DNA of 64,000 nt from Bradyrhizobium sp. BR13661 (GTDB lineage Bacteria; Pseudomonadota; Alphaproteobacteria; Rhizobiales; Xanthobacteraceae), in assembly GCF_029892425.1 (NCBI RefSeq), contig NZ_JARXWB010000003.1:248001-312000 (forward strand), read 5' to 3'. Positions 43,752-53,985 of the stretch are shown piece by piece. The notes under the pieces were generated by a model. The model had not been told where the DNA came from and searched no databases. It saw nothing but the letters and a program-made list of their open reading frames with translations. Made by a program: the position numbers and the translations under genes. How positions within the stretch are numbered: the first letter of the stretch is position 1; each line of letters starts with the position of its first letter.

Positions 43752-44178
43752 CGTCGCCGGCCGCGTCAACGCGCCGTCATTCTGGAACACCTGACCGCCG
43801 CTGATGTGATCGGCGTGCGCGTGAGACGACGTACTGCACCGGCACGTTGAAGCGGCGCTTGATTTCGTCCTTCAACCAGGTCGCGGTGCAGGTCATCGCC
43901 AGATCGATGACCAGTGCGCCCTCGTTGGCCACCAGCACAAGGCCGCTATGCACGGCGAGCCCCACGCCTGTGGTGTGGCGATAGAGATTGCCCTTGATTT
44001 GCTCCAGCCCGCGCGGGTTGTCCGGGCAATCCGCGCCGGTGAAATCCGGCAACAGCGGCCGGTTGGCGTACTGCGCGCGATCGAGCGCAATGCCGTCATC
44101 AGCGGCGAACGCGTTGGCGTGCCACATCGCGCCCGCCGCGATGACCAGCGCGGCGACGATAGAATTGGAGACGCTCAT
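43752..44178 (-). pseudogene. Metallo-beta-lactamase-fold hydrolase, frameshifted and 3'-truncated
   Basis: The first ~115 codons are normal: a signal peptide (MSVSNSIVAALVIAAGAMWH) and the start of an MBL domain (GLEQIKGNLYRHTTGVGLAV, VLVANEGALVIDLAM). At about 43825-43832 the frame shifts just before the metal motif. The shifted frame continues SHAHADHISGGQVFQNDGAL and then loses all MBL character near 43750. The gene therefore carries one indel and lacks its C-terminal two thirds, as expected if the island to the left replaced them. Confidence 0.8.
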
Positions 44179-44219
44179 GATGTCCTCCGTAAGGGCAGAA
44201 CAATGCAGGCTCTGTCGGC

Positions 44220-45475
44220 TCAGATCTTGTAGAAGCCTCCGCCGGTCGCGACAAAGCCGCCGCTCACGCGCAACGAGTCGATCGCGCCGTGTTGCTCAAT
44301 CGGAGCGACACCGGCGCCGTTGGTCTTCACGCCACCCGTGATTTCAATTTCGCGGGCCGATCCGCCGGGCTTGATGCTCAGTGCGATGGCAGAGAGGCTG
44401 ATAACGACGCCCTTGACCAGCGACGGGCCGGTGCCGCCGAACGTCTCGATGCCGCGATGCACGACAAGTTTGCCGATCGGCTGGCCGATCTGGATGCCAA
44501 CGGCGCCGTCCGCATGCGTGATGACACGATCGAACTCCGCAAGGTTCACCGTGCCGGTATAAACATTGAAGCCGCGCGCGCCCTGGCCGAAGGTCTCTAT
44601 CGGCGCGTTGACCTTCAGTTCATGCACGATGCCGAAATTCACGAAGCCGATGCCGCTCGGGCCATGCGAGGTGATCTTCGCCTCGGCGGTCCAGCGATCG
44701 ACCACGCCCCAGTTGTCGAGCACCATGTTGTTGACGCCATAGGTCACGACCGGACCGCGATTGCGCACGACATCGACGTAAGCGCCGTAGACCGTGAAGA
44801 CACCGCCGGTGATCTGGTCCGCCGTGCCGGGCGCGATGCCGCCGTCGCTGTAGACCGCATTGGTCTCCAGCCGCCGCACGTTGAGCCGGCCGGCCTTGTC
44901 GCCGCCGCCGCTGACGAAGATGCCGCTGCCGCGAACCGGCGCGCCGTCGCGGCCAGCTGACAGGCCGACGAGGTCGGCGCTGACAATTACGCCGGTGTCC
45001 TGCTGCATGTTCCACAGCGTGAAGGCGCCGTTGATGACATGGACGCCGTAACCGTGCGGGCGTTCTTTCTCGCCGCGGGCGTCGGCGGCGATGATGTCGA
45101 GGCCGTTGACGTCGACATGCCGCGCACCTTGTCGCGCGCCAAGATCTGAACGCAGCCGGTCGTCGTGACGCTGCGCAATTCGATCCGCCCAAGGCTCTCG
45201 ACCGAAGTGTCGTTAAAGATCGCGCGCTTGTTCACGGTGGCGTCGAGCCGGATGTTGTGGAGCCTGTTGTCGGATGACAATTGCAGCCCGTCGGTCCCGG
45301 CCGCGAAGGTAATGGCCGCGGCGTCACCGTCGCCGCGCAATGACTGGCCAGGCGCAAGCCGGATCGATGGCGCATTGGTCAAGCCGCCGCGGAGCACGAC
45401 GTGATGGGCCGCCTTGTCCTTGGTCGCCGCAATCAGCTCATCCACCGTGGTAACGGTTTTCTCTTGGCTATTCAT
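44220..45475 (-). pseudogene. Beta-helix-like repetitive protein, frameshifted
   Basis: Two minus-strand frames belong together. Codons from 45475 encode VDELIAATKDKAAHHVVLRG and LAPGQSLRGDGDAAAITFAAG up to DKVRG. From about 45120 the reading continues one frame over (RHVDVNGLDIIAADARGEKE) into the 262-residue frame ending at 44220. The repeated short strands with Gly/Asn/Val turns (GGVFTVYGAYVDVVRNRG, VNNMVLDNWGVVDRW) suggest a right-handed beta-helix of the pectin-lyase type. The function is unknown. It is 42 bp upstream of the broken MBL gene on the same strand, so they were probably an operon. Confidence 0.72.
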
Positions 45476-45502
45476 GTTGTCGCCCTCCCTTGCATTGCTA
45501 TC

Positions 45503-46190
45503 TTACTTGAAATTGTATCGACGCGTGTGTGCCATCGCAAAAAATGGCTTGTTCTTCGACTCTCCGCACCGGCACAGCGTAGCGCGGTTACGTATCTCGT
45601 ATTCAAAGCCATCCGCCGAAACGACAGCTATTCCGCCGCGTAACCAGAGCGGCCCGCTGCAGCCTTCCGGGGATCTTCGACAAGCCCTATTGAAACGGGC
45701 AGATGGGGCTCCAGGGCCCTTCGGGTTGCTTTGTCCCAGGCCACCAGTCGACCGGCCGGACAATTTCCCGCCTGCCGGATAAACATAGCCCGTACATGTG
45801 GATCATCGGTGTGCCCGACTTGATTCCACACCTTGCCGTGCGGGTCGCAAAAGCGCCCGAAGGCGCAGAGCTGCTCGGCATCCATGAGCGCCATGGTGGG
45901 GCCATCAAAAACCTTCGCCTGATCGACGTAAGGCTCACGGCTGGCGGTTTCCGTGCCATCAAAACCGACCTTGGCATGCGTGCCATCGCAGAAGGGCTTT
46001 TTCTTCGACTAACCGCATCGGCATAGCGAGTATTTCTCCTGCGCCCGGATCGGTTCGCCCTGTTTCCAGAGTTCAGAACCAGCATCGCGATCGGTGACGA
46101 TCGTCTGGGTAGCGAGCGGCACATTGCCGGTGACGACGTACGGGCCATCTTTCGAAATGACCAGGCGAGCCTCAGCCTTTGCCCGGACAT
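45503..46190 (-). pseudogene. Dual-CDGSH iron-sulfur protein, broken by an amber codon and two frameshifts
   Basis: Minus-strand translation gives EARLVISKDGPYVVTGNVPL, then the first CDGSH site YSLCRCG-stop-SKKKPFCDGTH. The stop is TAG at 46009-46011. The middle (KVWNQVGHTDDPHVRAMF, NCPAGRLVAWD) is intact. A frame change near 45670 leads to GPLWLRGGIAVVSADGFEYE and a second site LCRCGESKNKPF. There an A-run at 45539-45544 shifts the frame before CDGTH. No start codon is found at the 5' end. Three lesions make function very unlikely. Members of this family hold 2Fe-2S clusters through Cys3His. Confidence 0.82.
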
Positions 46191-46669
46191 AAGCGCCTCA
46201 TATTGAAATATTACGAAACAACTGCAGAAGATCGACAGGGATCAGCCGAGCGGCTGCCGCTTTGGAAGTTTTCGTCCTCCCTTGTTTGGGCAATACCGGC
46301 TGAACAAAAGGATGCGATCCGCTGATTTCCAAGGGGTGCTCGATTTTCGACTTTTACAACAGTATCCGGGCTAAAGCGGACATCGTTCTGGATCGCGACC
46401 AAGTCCGGAAGTGACCCCAACTGCGACATTGACCGCGCGTTGCGGATCGATACCATGATAGAAGAATATTTTGCGCCTCCGAAGCACGTTGAGAAAATAA
46501 ATCTATCGCTCCGAAGTGAAATAATAATACGGTACTATCGTCTCGCTGAGTGAAACGCCCTATTTGACTGAGCAAGAGAAAGCCAAACCGCGGGTTACCA
46601 TTCAGGCAATTCTCGGATGGCTATTTCGACGACTGATCCGGTTCAATCGACAAAGGATGGGAGTGTGAT
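46191..46669. other. AT-richer intergenic region
   Basis: About 480 bp between the CDGSH pseudogene and the HHH-protein gene. It is visibly richer in A/T than most of the window, with no gene recognised. GGATGGGAG just before 46670 serves the next gene as ribosome-binding site. Confidence 0.5.
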
Positions 46670-47146
46670 ATGAAGATCAAAACGTTGGTGCTAGCGTTTG
46701 CCGTGGCCCTGTCGGGCTTGGGCCTGACAACTCAGGCGATGTCGCAGAGCCAGCAGCAGGTCATGAGTGACTGCGCCAAGGAATGGGATGCCTTAAAAGC
46801 GGCAAACAAGACGGGTGGAAAGAGCTATCAGGATTTCAACAAGGATTGTTTAAGCAAGGGTAAGGCTGCCGAAAAGCCTGCCGCAGTCACGACGCCTGCA
46901 ACGGCGGCACCAGCCGCGGCCACTGCCTCGAAGACTCCTGCGCCTGCGGCGGCCACCAAGAAAGTGAACTTGAACACAGCCACCGCGGCGGATCTGGACG
47001 GTCTTCCCCAGATCGGCGTAGCACGTTCAAAGGCTATCATCGAAGCTCGCGCGAAAGGACCATTCAAGAACTGGGATGATTTTGTGGCGCGAAAAGTGGT
47101 TCCTTCGAACGCTGAAGCGGCAATCAAGGATCTCGTTAGCTTTTGA
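46670..47146 (+). CDS. Secreted helix-hairpin-helix protein (ComEA-like domain)
   Basis: 158 residues. A signal peptide (MKIKTLVLAFAVALSGLGL...) is followed by a short Cys-containing segment (SDCAKEWDALKAANKTGG, FNKDCLSK), an Ala/Pro/Thr linker (about 65-95), and a C-terminal HhH domain: KVNLNTATAADLDGLPQIG followed by VARSKAIIEARAKGPF. This domain binds DNA in ComEA, but many stand-alone copies have no proven role. The paired Cys residues could form a disulfide in the periplasm. The gene is intact although its surroundings are pseudogenes. It is followed 39 bp later by the YidB gene. Confidence 0.83.
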   Translation: MKIKTLVLAFAVALSGLGLTTQAMSQSQQQVMSDCAKEWDALKAANKTGGKSYQDFNKDCLSKGKAAEKPAAVTTPATAAPAAATASKTPAPAAATKKVNLNTATAADLDGLPQIGVARSKAIIEARAKGPFKNWDDFVARKVVPSNAEAAIKDLVSF

Positions 47147-47185
47147 ACCTAATTCAGATCGATTCCATGGAATTGGAGATGCATA

Positions 47186-47545
47186 ATGGGAATCTTCGAT
47201 AGTCTCGGCAGTGCCGTAAAAGGACTTGCTGGTGCAGCAGAGGCGACGGCTCTTCCAGGTCTGTTGTCTGCGGCTCTCGCGCATACGAGCTTGGGAAATA
47301 TGCAGGGTCTGCTGGATAAGCTTCAGCAGACCGGGCTTGGACCGCAAGTATCGTCGTGGCTCGGGGAGGGCAGCAATTTGCCGATCACGGTTGACCAGCT
47401 TAAGGCGGCATTGGGTAACGAGCAAATCCAACAGCTAGCCGCGCATTTTGGTTTGCCGCTGGACAAGGTTTTGGAGACCGTTGCCGAAAATCTTCCAACC
47501 ATCGTGGACAGGTTGAGCCCGAACGGCAAATTGGAGGCAGCTTAG
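47186..47545 (+). CDS. YidB family (DUF937) protein
   Basis: 119 residues. MGIFDSLGSAVKGLAG is followed by a run of helices with the DUF937/YidB pattern LGNMQGLLDKLQQTGLGPQV, SSWLGEGSNLPITVDQLKAA and LAAHFGLPLDKVLETVAENLP. The function of the family is not established. It is probably co-transcribed with the HHH-protein gene, ending at the strong terminator at 47576-47610. GGAG precedes the ATG. Confidence 0.82.
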   Translation: MGIFDSLGSAVKGLAGAAEATALPGLLSAALAHTSLGNMQGLLDKLQQTGLGPQVSSWLGEGSNLPITVDQLKAALGNEQIQQLAAHFGLPLDKVLETVAENLPTIVDRLSPNGKLEAA

Positions 47546-47575
47546 GTTATCGCTGTCGAGCCTCCGACGAATTGT

Positions 47576-47610
47576 GACCTCAGCGGCCCCTCACGCTGAG
47601 GTCATTTTTT
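47576..47610 (+). terminator. Rho-independent terminator after the YidB gene
   Basis: GACCTCAGCG and CGCTGAGGTC form a 10-bp perfect stem with an eight-base loop, followed by ATTTTTT. It lies 30 bp after the YidB stop codon. Confidence 0.92.
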
Positions 47611-47630
47611 GGTGGTACCGGTCTTCTCTA

Positions 47631-48056
47631 TTATTTTTTCAGCAAGTCGCGAATTTCCGCGAGCAACTTTTCAGTCACTGTTGGTGCAGGAGGTACGAAG
47701 GTACGGCGGGTTGGGTTTCCTCCTTCTTCTTCAATCTGTCGATGTCCTGAATCACGATAAACAGAACGAACGCGATAATCAGAAAGTTCAACGTCGCTGT
47801 AATGAAACTGCCGTAAGCGAGGACTGCACCAGCTTTCTTCGCGTCAACGAGCGGCAACCCAGTTTTAACTGCGGCGCGGAGCGGCGGTAGTAGTTAGAAA
47901 AATCTAGAACTCCATGATAGCGCCGATCACGGTCGTTGTGATGTCACCTACAACAGATGATACAATCGCACCGAAGTGCAGCGCCGATTATGACACGCCG
48001 ACCGCAAGATCGACGACATTGCCGCGCAACGCAACTTTTTTGAATTCTTCAAGCAT
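47631..48056 (-). pseudogene. mscL: Large-conductance mechanosensitive channel, multiply frameshifted
   Basis: The minus strand begins MLEEFKKVALRGNVVDLAVGV, the MscL N terminus. Small insertions follow (near the position of IIGAAFGAIVSSVVGD), then a shift near DFSNYY. A normal segment, [18 protein letters not shown] and [20 protein letters not shown], makes up the second membrane helix. A last shift splits PAVP from [19 protein letters not shown] and the stop at 47631. At least four indels are needed to restore the frame, so no channel can be made. The ORF at 47675-47857 is only the middle part. A functional mscL may exist elsewhere in the genome. Confidence 0.88.
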
Positions 48057-48309
48057 CTGTCCCCCTTCTAAGTTTGCGCATTGCCCAGAAAAATCATGGT
48101 GGTTAGGACGAATCGAGCCATCTCGTTCAATCCAAACTTTTTTATGTTGTCTATTGCAGGACCCTCACGGTGGTCAGGTTGGGTTCGCGCGTGGCATGTT
48201 TACACAAAGGTCGGGTTTTTCTCTTGGTTCAATATTTTAGCGATCCGGCGCAGATAACGATCGCAACGATGGCAGAACGTTGGCCCGCTGCACCACCAAA
48301 CGCCGACAA
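48057..48309. other. Intergenic region before the hut cluster
   Basis: About 250 bp between the mscL remnant and the end of hutG. Nothing recognised. It marks the change from AT-richer decayed DNA back to ordinary GC-rich coding DNA. Confidence 0.4.
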
Positions 48310-49119
48310 TCAAGACGCGATCGCATGTCGATCACTGCGGGCAAGCGCATCGAGAGCGGCGAGGACGGCACCGAGATGCGAGCGTGTGCGTGCAGCGACA
48401 TCGGGCAGATAGTCCCAAGGCGACGCCTCCCGCATATAAGAAAGTTGCGCGAGTTCCATCTGAATCGCATGCACGCCGTTCTTCGGATGTCCGTAATGGC
48501 GCGTTGTCCACCCGCCACGGAACCTGCCGTTGACGATGCTCGTGAAGCCGTCTGCCCTCACGCAAACGTCGCGAACCGCAGCTTCGATCACGGGATGGCA
48601 AGACGTCGTGTTGTTGGTGCCTATATTGAAGTCGGGCAGTAACCCATCGAACAGGAAAGGGATGCGACTGCGGATCGAGTGGCAATCGTAGAGAATAGCG
48701 ACGCCGTGGCGCGCCTTTACCCGCGCGATTTCGGCGGCCAGCGCCGCATGGTAAGGCGCATGGTATTTCAATCTGCGGCGCTCTATCTCTTCCGGGCCCG
48801 GCTCCACACCCGCCCGATAAATCGGACGGCCGTCAAAATCGGTAAGCGGACAAAGCCCAGTCGTATTCTGACCTGGGTAAAGGCTCGCACCCGAGGGATC
48901 GCGGTTTGCGTCGATCACGTAGCGATGGAATGTAGCCCGCACGATAGTTACGCCGGGAAGGAGGCCCTCGTAGAGGCGCGGCACGTGCCAGTCCGTATCT
49001 GTGATCCCAAGACCGGTTTTGTTAAGATGGCGCGCGACCTCGTCTTCGATGAACGTGCCGGGATGCGGCATGCCAAGGATAATTGGACCATCGCCTTGAT
49101 GAACCTCAACGGGTGTCAC
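48310..49119 (-). CDS. hutG: N-formylglutamate deformylase
   Basis: 269 residues from GTG 49119. The family blocks are present: LGMPHPGTFIED, LYEGLLPGVTIVRATFHRYV followed by IDANRDPSG, and ILYDCHSIRSRIPFLFDG (metal and substrate region), with PDFNIGTN after it. It removes formate from N-formylglutamate, the last step of the five-step histidine route that uses HutF. This fits the presence of hutF next door. It is the final gene of the minus-strand hut series, about 165 bp after hutF. Confidence 0.92.
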   Translation of the reverse strand: MTPVEVHQGDGPIILGMPHPGTFIEDEVARHLNKTGLGITDTDWHVPRLYEGLLPGVTIVRATFHRYVIDANRDPSGASLYPGQNTTGLCPLTDFDGRPIYRAGVEPGPEEIERRRLKYHAPYHAALAAEIARVKARHGVAILYDCHSIRSRIPFLFDGLLPDFNIGTNNTTSCHPVIEAAVRDVCVRADGFTSIVNGRFRGGWTTRHYGHPKNGVHAIQMELAQLSYMREASPWDYLPDVAARTRSHLGAVLAALDALARSDRHAIAS

Positions 49120-49285
49120 GACACAGCCTCCATTGCTTCATGAATGACGCCTTCTTGCGACGCGTGCCCGATGCAGGGCGGATACCTTGGCGGCTGCATC
49201 CAAAATCTCAAAAATGTCTACGCACTGCGTGCGCCATTCTCGTTTGCCGGTTCTCGTGTTCGGACACAGCAATTCGGCTGTAAGC

Positions 49286-50650
49286 CTAGATCCGCGCTCT
49301 CAGTTTCGTCATTGTCGTTCGGTAGCGCCCGACGATGTCCTCGCGACGAATATGGCGGCCGCCCTTCACCAGATGCCGGCCTGCCGACCAAACGTCACAG
49401 ATCATTCTGTCATCACCCGCAAAGACGAAGCTGTCCAACACTTCGTCGCCGGTCTTGCCTGCCAGGTCCAGCGCCTCGCCATCCAGCGCCAAAAGATCAC
49501 CAAGCGCGCCAGGACGTATGGCGCCTGACCGGCGTCCGGCAGCTTTGGCACCTCCACCAACGGCCCTCTCGAACAACGCACGACCGGTCGAGTACTCAGC
49601 CGTTCCCAACATTGCCCGTCCGCGATCACGCAACCGTTGTGAGTATTCAAGCGTTCGCAACTCCTCCGACAAAGCGATGCGGACATTTGAATCGGAGCCG
49701 ATACCGAAGTGACCGCCTGCGCCTAGATAATTCACGCCATCGAAAATGCCGTCGCCGAGGTTCGACTCCGTGATAGGACAAAGGCCAACTACCGCGCCGC
49801 TCGCGGCGAGGCGTTGGGTTTCGTCCGGAAGGAGCTGGGTGCAATGAATGAGGCACCAGCGCTCGTCGACGGCGTGATTGGTCAGCAGCCACTCTGCAGG
49901 TCGAGCGCCTAGATACGCCCTGACCTCTTCGACCTCAGCAACCTGTTCGGCAAGGTGAATGTGAAGTGGGGAGTCTGGCGCAAGCGACGCGGCAAACGCG
50001 AGATCCTCTGGTCCCACTGCCCTGAGGGAGTGGGGTGCTACGCCGATCCGGCAATCCGCAGGTAGTTCGGCAAGGGAGGATCGCGCCCCGTCGAGCAATT
50101 TGACGAACTGCTCCGGCGAGCAACCAAAGCGGATCTGCCCGGCTCCTAGCGGTCGGCGATCACAACCTCCATAGCGGTAAAGTACTGGCAACAACGTCAA
50201 ACCGATGCCGGTCTCGGCAGCCGCCGCCGCAATTCTGCAGGACAGCTCGGCGAGATTGGCGTAGGGCGTGCCACCCGGCTGGTGATGAATGTAGTGGAAT
50301 TCGGCCACCGCGGCATATCCCGCCTCCAGCATTTCCATCTGGACGCAGCCTGTGATGGCTTCGATGTCGTCTGGCGTTAGATGATCCAGGAACCGATACA
50401 TCAGCTTTCGCCATGTCCAGAACGTGTCGCGCGGGTCTGGTCCGCGCCGTTCGGTCATCCCTGCCGCCGCCCGCTGGAACGCATGGCTGTGCAAATTCAC
50501 TGGCGCCGGCAGCAGAATCGCTATTCGTTGGCCTTCGGGCGGAGAGTCAGGCACGACGGCGTCTATCGTGCCACTTGTGCCGATCTCGACACGCACGCCC
50601 GTCCGCCAGCCGTCGGCCAACAACGCCTGCCGAGCCCAAAGAACAGTCAT
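49286..50650 (-). CDS. hutF: Formimidoylglutamate deiminase
   Basis: A 454-residue amidohydrolase. The metal motif is NLHSHAFQRAAAG (HxH). ERRGPDPRDTFWTWRKLMYRF is typical of HutF, along with VAEFHYIHHQPGG, HIHLAEQVAEV, WCLIHCTQL and GIGSDSNVRIAL. It converts N-formimidoyl-L-glutamate to N-formyl-L-glutamate plus ammonia, feeding HutG. It lies between hutI (about 56 bp upstream) and hutG in the same direction. Confidence 0.93.
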   Translation of the reverse strand: MTVLWARQALLADGWRTGVRVEIGTSGTIDAVVPDSPPEGQRIAILLPAPVNLHSHAFQRAAAGMTERRGPDPRDTFWTWRKLMYRFLDHLTPDDIEAITGCVQMEMLEAGYAAVAEFHYIHHQPGGTPYANLAELSCRIAAAAAETGIGLTLLPVLYRYGGCDRRPLGAGQIRFGCSPEQFVKLLDGARSSLAELPADCRIGVAPHSLRAVGPEDLAFAASLAPDSPLHIHLAEQVAEVEEVRAYLGARPAEWLLTNHAVDERWCLIHCTQLLPDETQRLAASGAVVGLCPITESNLGDGIFDGVNYLGAGGHFGIGSDSNVRIALSEELRTLEYSQRLRDRGRAMLGTAEYSTGRALFERAVGGGAKAAGRRSGAIRPGALGDLLALDGEALDLAGKTGDEVLDSFVFAGDDRMICDVWSAGRHLVKGGRHIRREDIVGRYRTTMTKLRARI

Positions 50651-50706
50651 CTACCCGGCCTTTCTATTCGGACGGACGTCTCGCGCGCGTCCGGAGTCTC
50701 GATCTG

Positions 50707-51963
50707 TCATAGCTGCAAGCGTGGGTGCCGAGGCGAGCCGGCGTTGACGACCTCGGTACATGGATTGTATCCCAAGGCATACGAGAGATCGGCAGGACGA
50801 TCGATCGCCCAGAGTGCGAAATCGGCGCGCTTGCCGACGGTGAGCGTTCCGATCTCCCTGGCAAGGCCAAGCGCGGCGGCGGCGTTGCGCGTAGCCCCGG
50901 CCAACGCCTCCTTGGGGGTGAGCCGGAACAGCGTGCATGCCATGTTCATGGCTGCCAGAAGCGATGGCATCGGCGACGTGCCGGGGTTGCAGTCGGTCGA
51001 GACGGCCATTCGTACCCCGGCGTCTCGCATGGCCTTGATGGGCGGTATGCGCGTCTCGCGTAGAAAATAAAACGCGCCCGGCAACAACACCGCAACTGTG
51101 CCCGCCTCAGCCATGGCGCGCACGCCGGCTACCGAAAGCCATTCGAGATGATCGGCCGACAGACCGCCGTAACGCGCCACCAGCGCCGCCCCGCCCTGGT
51201 CCGAAAGCTGCTCGGCGTGTAGCTTGACGGGCAGGCCCAGCGCTGTCGCTGCATCGAACACGCGTGCGGTCTCAGCCGGAGAGAAGGCGATCGTCTCGCA
51301 GAACGCATCGACGGCATCGACCAGTCCGTCCCGCGCCAGCGCCGGCAACATCTCGTTGCACACCAGGGTGACGTAGTCCTGTGCGCGGCCGTCGTATTCC
51401 GCCGGCACCGCGTGTGCGCCAAGGAAAGTCGAGCGCACCCGTACCGGCAACGACTCGCCGAGTGAACGCGCGGCGCGGAGCATGCGTGCTTCGGCTCCGA
51501 GCTCAAGGCCATAGCCAGACTTGATCTCGATCGTCGTGACGCCTTCCGCGAGCAGGCTTGTCACGCGCGGCAGACTGGCGATCCGCAACTCGTCCTCGTC
51601 AGCGGCGCGCGTAGCGCGCACGGTCGACAGTATCCCGCCGCCACGCCGGGCGATCTCCTCGTAAGGCACTCCGTTGAGCCGCGCCTCGAACTCGTCGCTG
51701 CGATTGCCCGCATAAACGATATGCGTGTGGCAATCGATGAGGCCTGGTGTCAGCCAATGGCCGCACCCGTCGTGCTCGACCGCCGCACGCTGCCGGACCG
51801 GCAGCGTCGCCCGCGCCCCGAACCAGGCGATCCGGCCATCGCGAACCGCAATGGCGCCGTCTCGGATCTCGCCGTAGCCAGTTCCTTCCATCGTCGCGAG
51901 ATTGACGTTGACCCACAGCGCATCCCAGTCCGATGCCGCTCCTTGCCTTTCGATCTCATCCAT
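50707..51963 (-). CDS. hutI: Imidazolonepropionase
   Basis: About 418 residues from ATG 51963. The frame is open to 51993, but the ATG at 51963 overlaps the hutD stop by eight bases and gives the usual N terminus. Motifs: [20 protein letters not shown] (metal HxH), [39 protein letters not shown] and [10 protein letters not shown]. It hydrolyses 4-imidazolone-5-propionate to formimidoylglutamate, the third step of histidine degradation. It is translationally coupled to hutD. Confidence 0.93.
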   Translation of the reverse strand: MDEIERQGAASDWDALWVNVNLATMEGTGYGEIRDGAIAVRDGRIAWFGARATLPVRQRAAVEHDGCGHWLTPGLIDCHTHIVYAGNRSDEFEARLNGVPYEEIARRGGGILSTVRATRAADEDELRIASLPRVTSLLAEGVTTIEIKSGYGLELGAEARMLRAARSLGESLPVRVRSTFLGAHAVPAEYDGRAQDYVTLVCNEMLPALARDGLVDAVDAFCETIAFSPAETARVFDAATALGLPVKLHAEQLSDQGGAALVARYGGLSADHLEWLSVAGVRAMAEAGTVAVLLPGAFYFLRETRIPPIKAMRDAGVRMAVSTDCNPGTSPMPSLLAAMNMACTLFRLTPKEALAGATRNAAAALGLAREIGTLTVGKRADFALWAIDRPADLSYALGYNPCTEVVNAGSPRHPRLQL

Positions 51964-52621
51964 GGAGCAGACTCCCGGCATTGAGTTTAACAACCAGCAG
52001 CTGGGCCGGTGTCGCGTCTTGGCATTGGACGCTTACCGCCACCGAGCCGCTTCGGCTCGTATCGGGTCCCAGCGTCACCAGCGCCTCACCTGCCGACAGC
52101 GGCACACGCGCCGCAGCCGGTTTATTGTCATCCCGGCAATCGACCCGGCCGGAGATGCAGAACAATACGACAATATCGGACGCAACCAACGCCTTGCCCG
52201 ACACGCTCATCTTACGAAGCGTGTGCGAAAACCGCCCTCTCCGCGTCATGACGTTGAAGTCGACGACCGGCTCTCCTTCAAGCAAGTCAGCATCCACCGA
52301 CACGTCGCCGGCGAACCGGTACGGCTCGCTGTCTGGGCCGAGCACCACCTCCCGCACCTCGCCGGGCTGTCGTGTCACGAGCCGCAAGCCGCGTCCGGAA
52401 AGCACGACCAGCGTACGGTCGATGCCTGCGAAGGCCGAGAACGGTCCCGGCGCAGCGACGCGCGCGGTACTGATCCTCCAGTCGAACGTGCCGACCGTCG
52501 CACCGGGCGGGCCAATGGCGATCTCGGCCGTTTCGCCGCCGCCGTTCTTCCATGCCATGCGCCGGAAGGAGAATGGTTCAAGCTTGTGCATCGCTGCAAG
52601 ATCCAGCCGCTGTCGCAACAT
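51956..52621 (-). CDS. hutD: HutD family protein
   Basis: 221 residues from ATG 52621. A start at 52591 ([20 protein letters not shown]) gives a more usual N terminus. [21 protein letters not shown] is the HutD signature, followed by [19 protein letters not shown]. The fold is a bicupin. Its exact role is not settled; it has been proposed to limit or tune histidine catabolism. It lies between hutU (32 bp) and hutI (overlapping). Confidence 0.88.
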   Translation of the reverse strand: MLRQRLDLAAMHKLEPFSFRRMAWKNGGGETAEIAIGPPGATVGTFDWRISTARVAAPGPFSAFAGIDRTLVVLSGRGLRLVTRQPGEVREVVLGPDSEPYRFAGDVSVDADLLEGEPVVDFNVMTRRGRFSHTLRKMSVSGKALVASDIVVLFCISGRVDCRDDNKPAAARVPLSAGEALVTLGPDTSRSGSVAVSVQCQDATPAQLLVVKLNAGSLLHG

Positions 52622-52653
52622 ATGTTAACGGGAACACGTCAATCCTCATCGCT

Positions 52654-53985
52654 TCACTTCAACATTGGCATGCGGAGACCGCGTTCCTTGGCGCACCTGA
52701 TCGCGAGTTCATAGCCGGCATCGGCATGACGCATGACGCCCGAACCGCAATCGTTGAACAGAACGCGTTCCAGGCGTCTTGCAGCGGCGTCAGTCCCGTC
52801 GGCGACGATGACCACGCCCGAGTGTTGCGAATAACCCATGCCGACACCACCTCCGTGATGCAGCGAGACCCAGGTAGCCCCGCCGGCCGTATTCAACAGA
52901 GCGTTGAGCAGCGGCCAGTCCGAGACTGCGTCTGTGCCGTCCTTCATCGCTTCCGTCTCGCGATTCGGGCTGGCCACCGATCCGGTGTCGAGATGGTCGC
53001 GGCCGATAACGATGGGCGCCTTGAGCTCGCCGGTCCGAACCATCTCGTTGAAAGCCAGCCCCGCGCGATGTCTTTCACCGAGCCCGAGCCAACAGATGCG
53101 GGCCGGCAACCCTTGGAACGCGATCCGCTCGCGCGCCATATCAAGCCAGCGATGTACGTGCGTGTTATCGGGAAACAGCTGCTTGACCTTGCGATCGGTC
53201 TTGTAGATGTCCTCGGGATCGCCGGACAGCGCCACCCAACGGAAGGGGCCCTTGCCCTCGCAAAACAGCGGGCGGATATAGGCCGGCACGAAGCCAGGGA
53301 AATCGAACGCGTTCCTGACGCCATGTTCGAGGGCCACCTGTCGGATGTTGTTACCGTAGTCGACAACCGGGATCCCCATCTTGAGAAAGTCAAGCATGGC
53401 CTGGACGTGAATCGCGCACGACTTGGCCGCTTCCGCCGTCAGCCGCGGATGCTCGTCGGGAAGACGCTGCGCGCTTTTCCACTGCTCGACCGTCCAGCCG
53501 ATCGGGAGATACCCGTTGATGAGATCATGCGCGGATGTCTGGTCGGTGACGAGATCCGGGCGCGGGCCACCGGTGCGGGCACGCCGCGCAAGTTCGGAGA
53601 ATACCTCGGCCGCATTGCCCAGCAGGCCGATCGATACAGCCTCCTTGCGCTCGCAGTGATGCTTGACCAACGCGAGGGCGTCGTCGAGGTCCTTCGCCTG
53701 TTTGTCGAGGTACCTCGTGCGAATGCGAAAATCGAGACTCGATTGCTGACATTCGACGGTGAGCGAGCAAGCACCAGCCAGCGTTGCTGCAAGCGGCTGT
53801 GCGCCGCCCATGCCCCCGAGGCCCGCGGTGAGAATCCATCGCCCAGCGAGGCTGCCTCCGAAATGCTGACGTCCAGCCTCGGCGAAGGTCTCGTAAGTGC
53901 CCTGAACAATGCCCTGACTACCGATGTAGATCCAGCTACCGGCCGTCATTTGGCCGTACATGAAGAGGCCCTTGCGATCGAGCTC
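52654..53985 (-). pseudogene. hutU: Urocanate hydratase, 5'-truncated
   Basis: The HutU sequence is normal from [16 protein letters not shown] through [16 protein letters not shown] (NAD-binding loop) to [34 protein letters not shown] and [17 protein letters not shown], ending as expected. What is missing is the first ~120 residues: at 53985 similarity stops and the upstream codons (to 54093) are unrelated. HutU is normally about 555 residues; this would be about 440. No other frame upstream restores the N terminus. The enzyme hydrates urocanate with a bound NAD+; without the N-terminal domain it is probably inactive. hutH is not seen. Confidence 0.85.

Noticed and set aside
43777-44178. Intact 133-aa MBL protein
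   Set aside because: The last residues are out of frame and the SHAHADH metal motif follows in another frame, so it is a pseudogene.
45628-45894. Intact 88-aa gene
   Set aside because: It is the middle of the CDGSH pseudogene; homologous sequence continues in frame upstream of its ATG and in other frames beyond its stop.
47675-47857. 60-aa membrane peptide gene
   Set aside because: It is the middle of the mscL pseudogene, not a separate peptide.
49144-49773. 209-codon open frame on the plus strand
   Set aside because: Antisense of hutF with low-complexity Arg/Ser/Pro composition.
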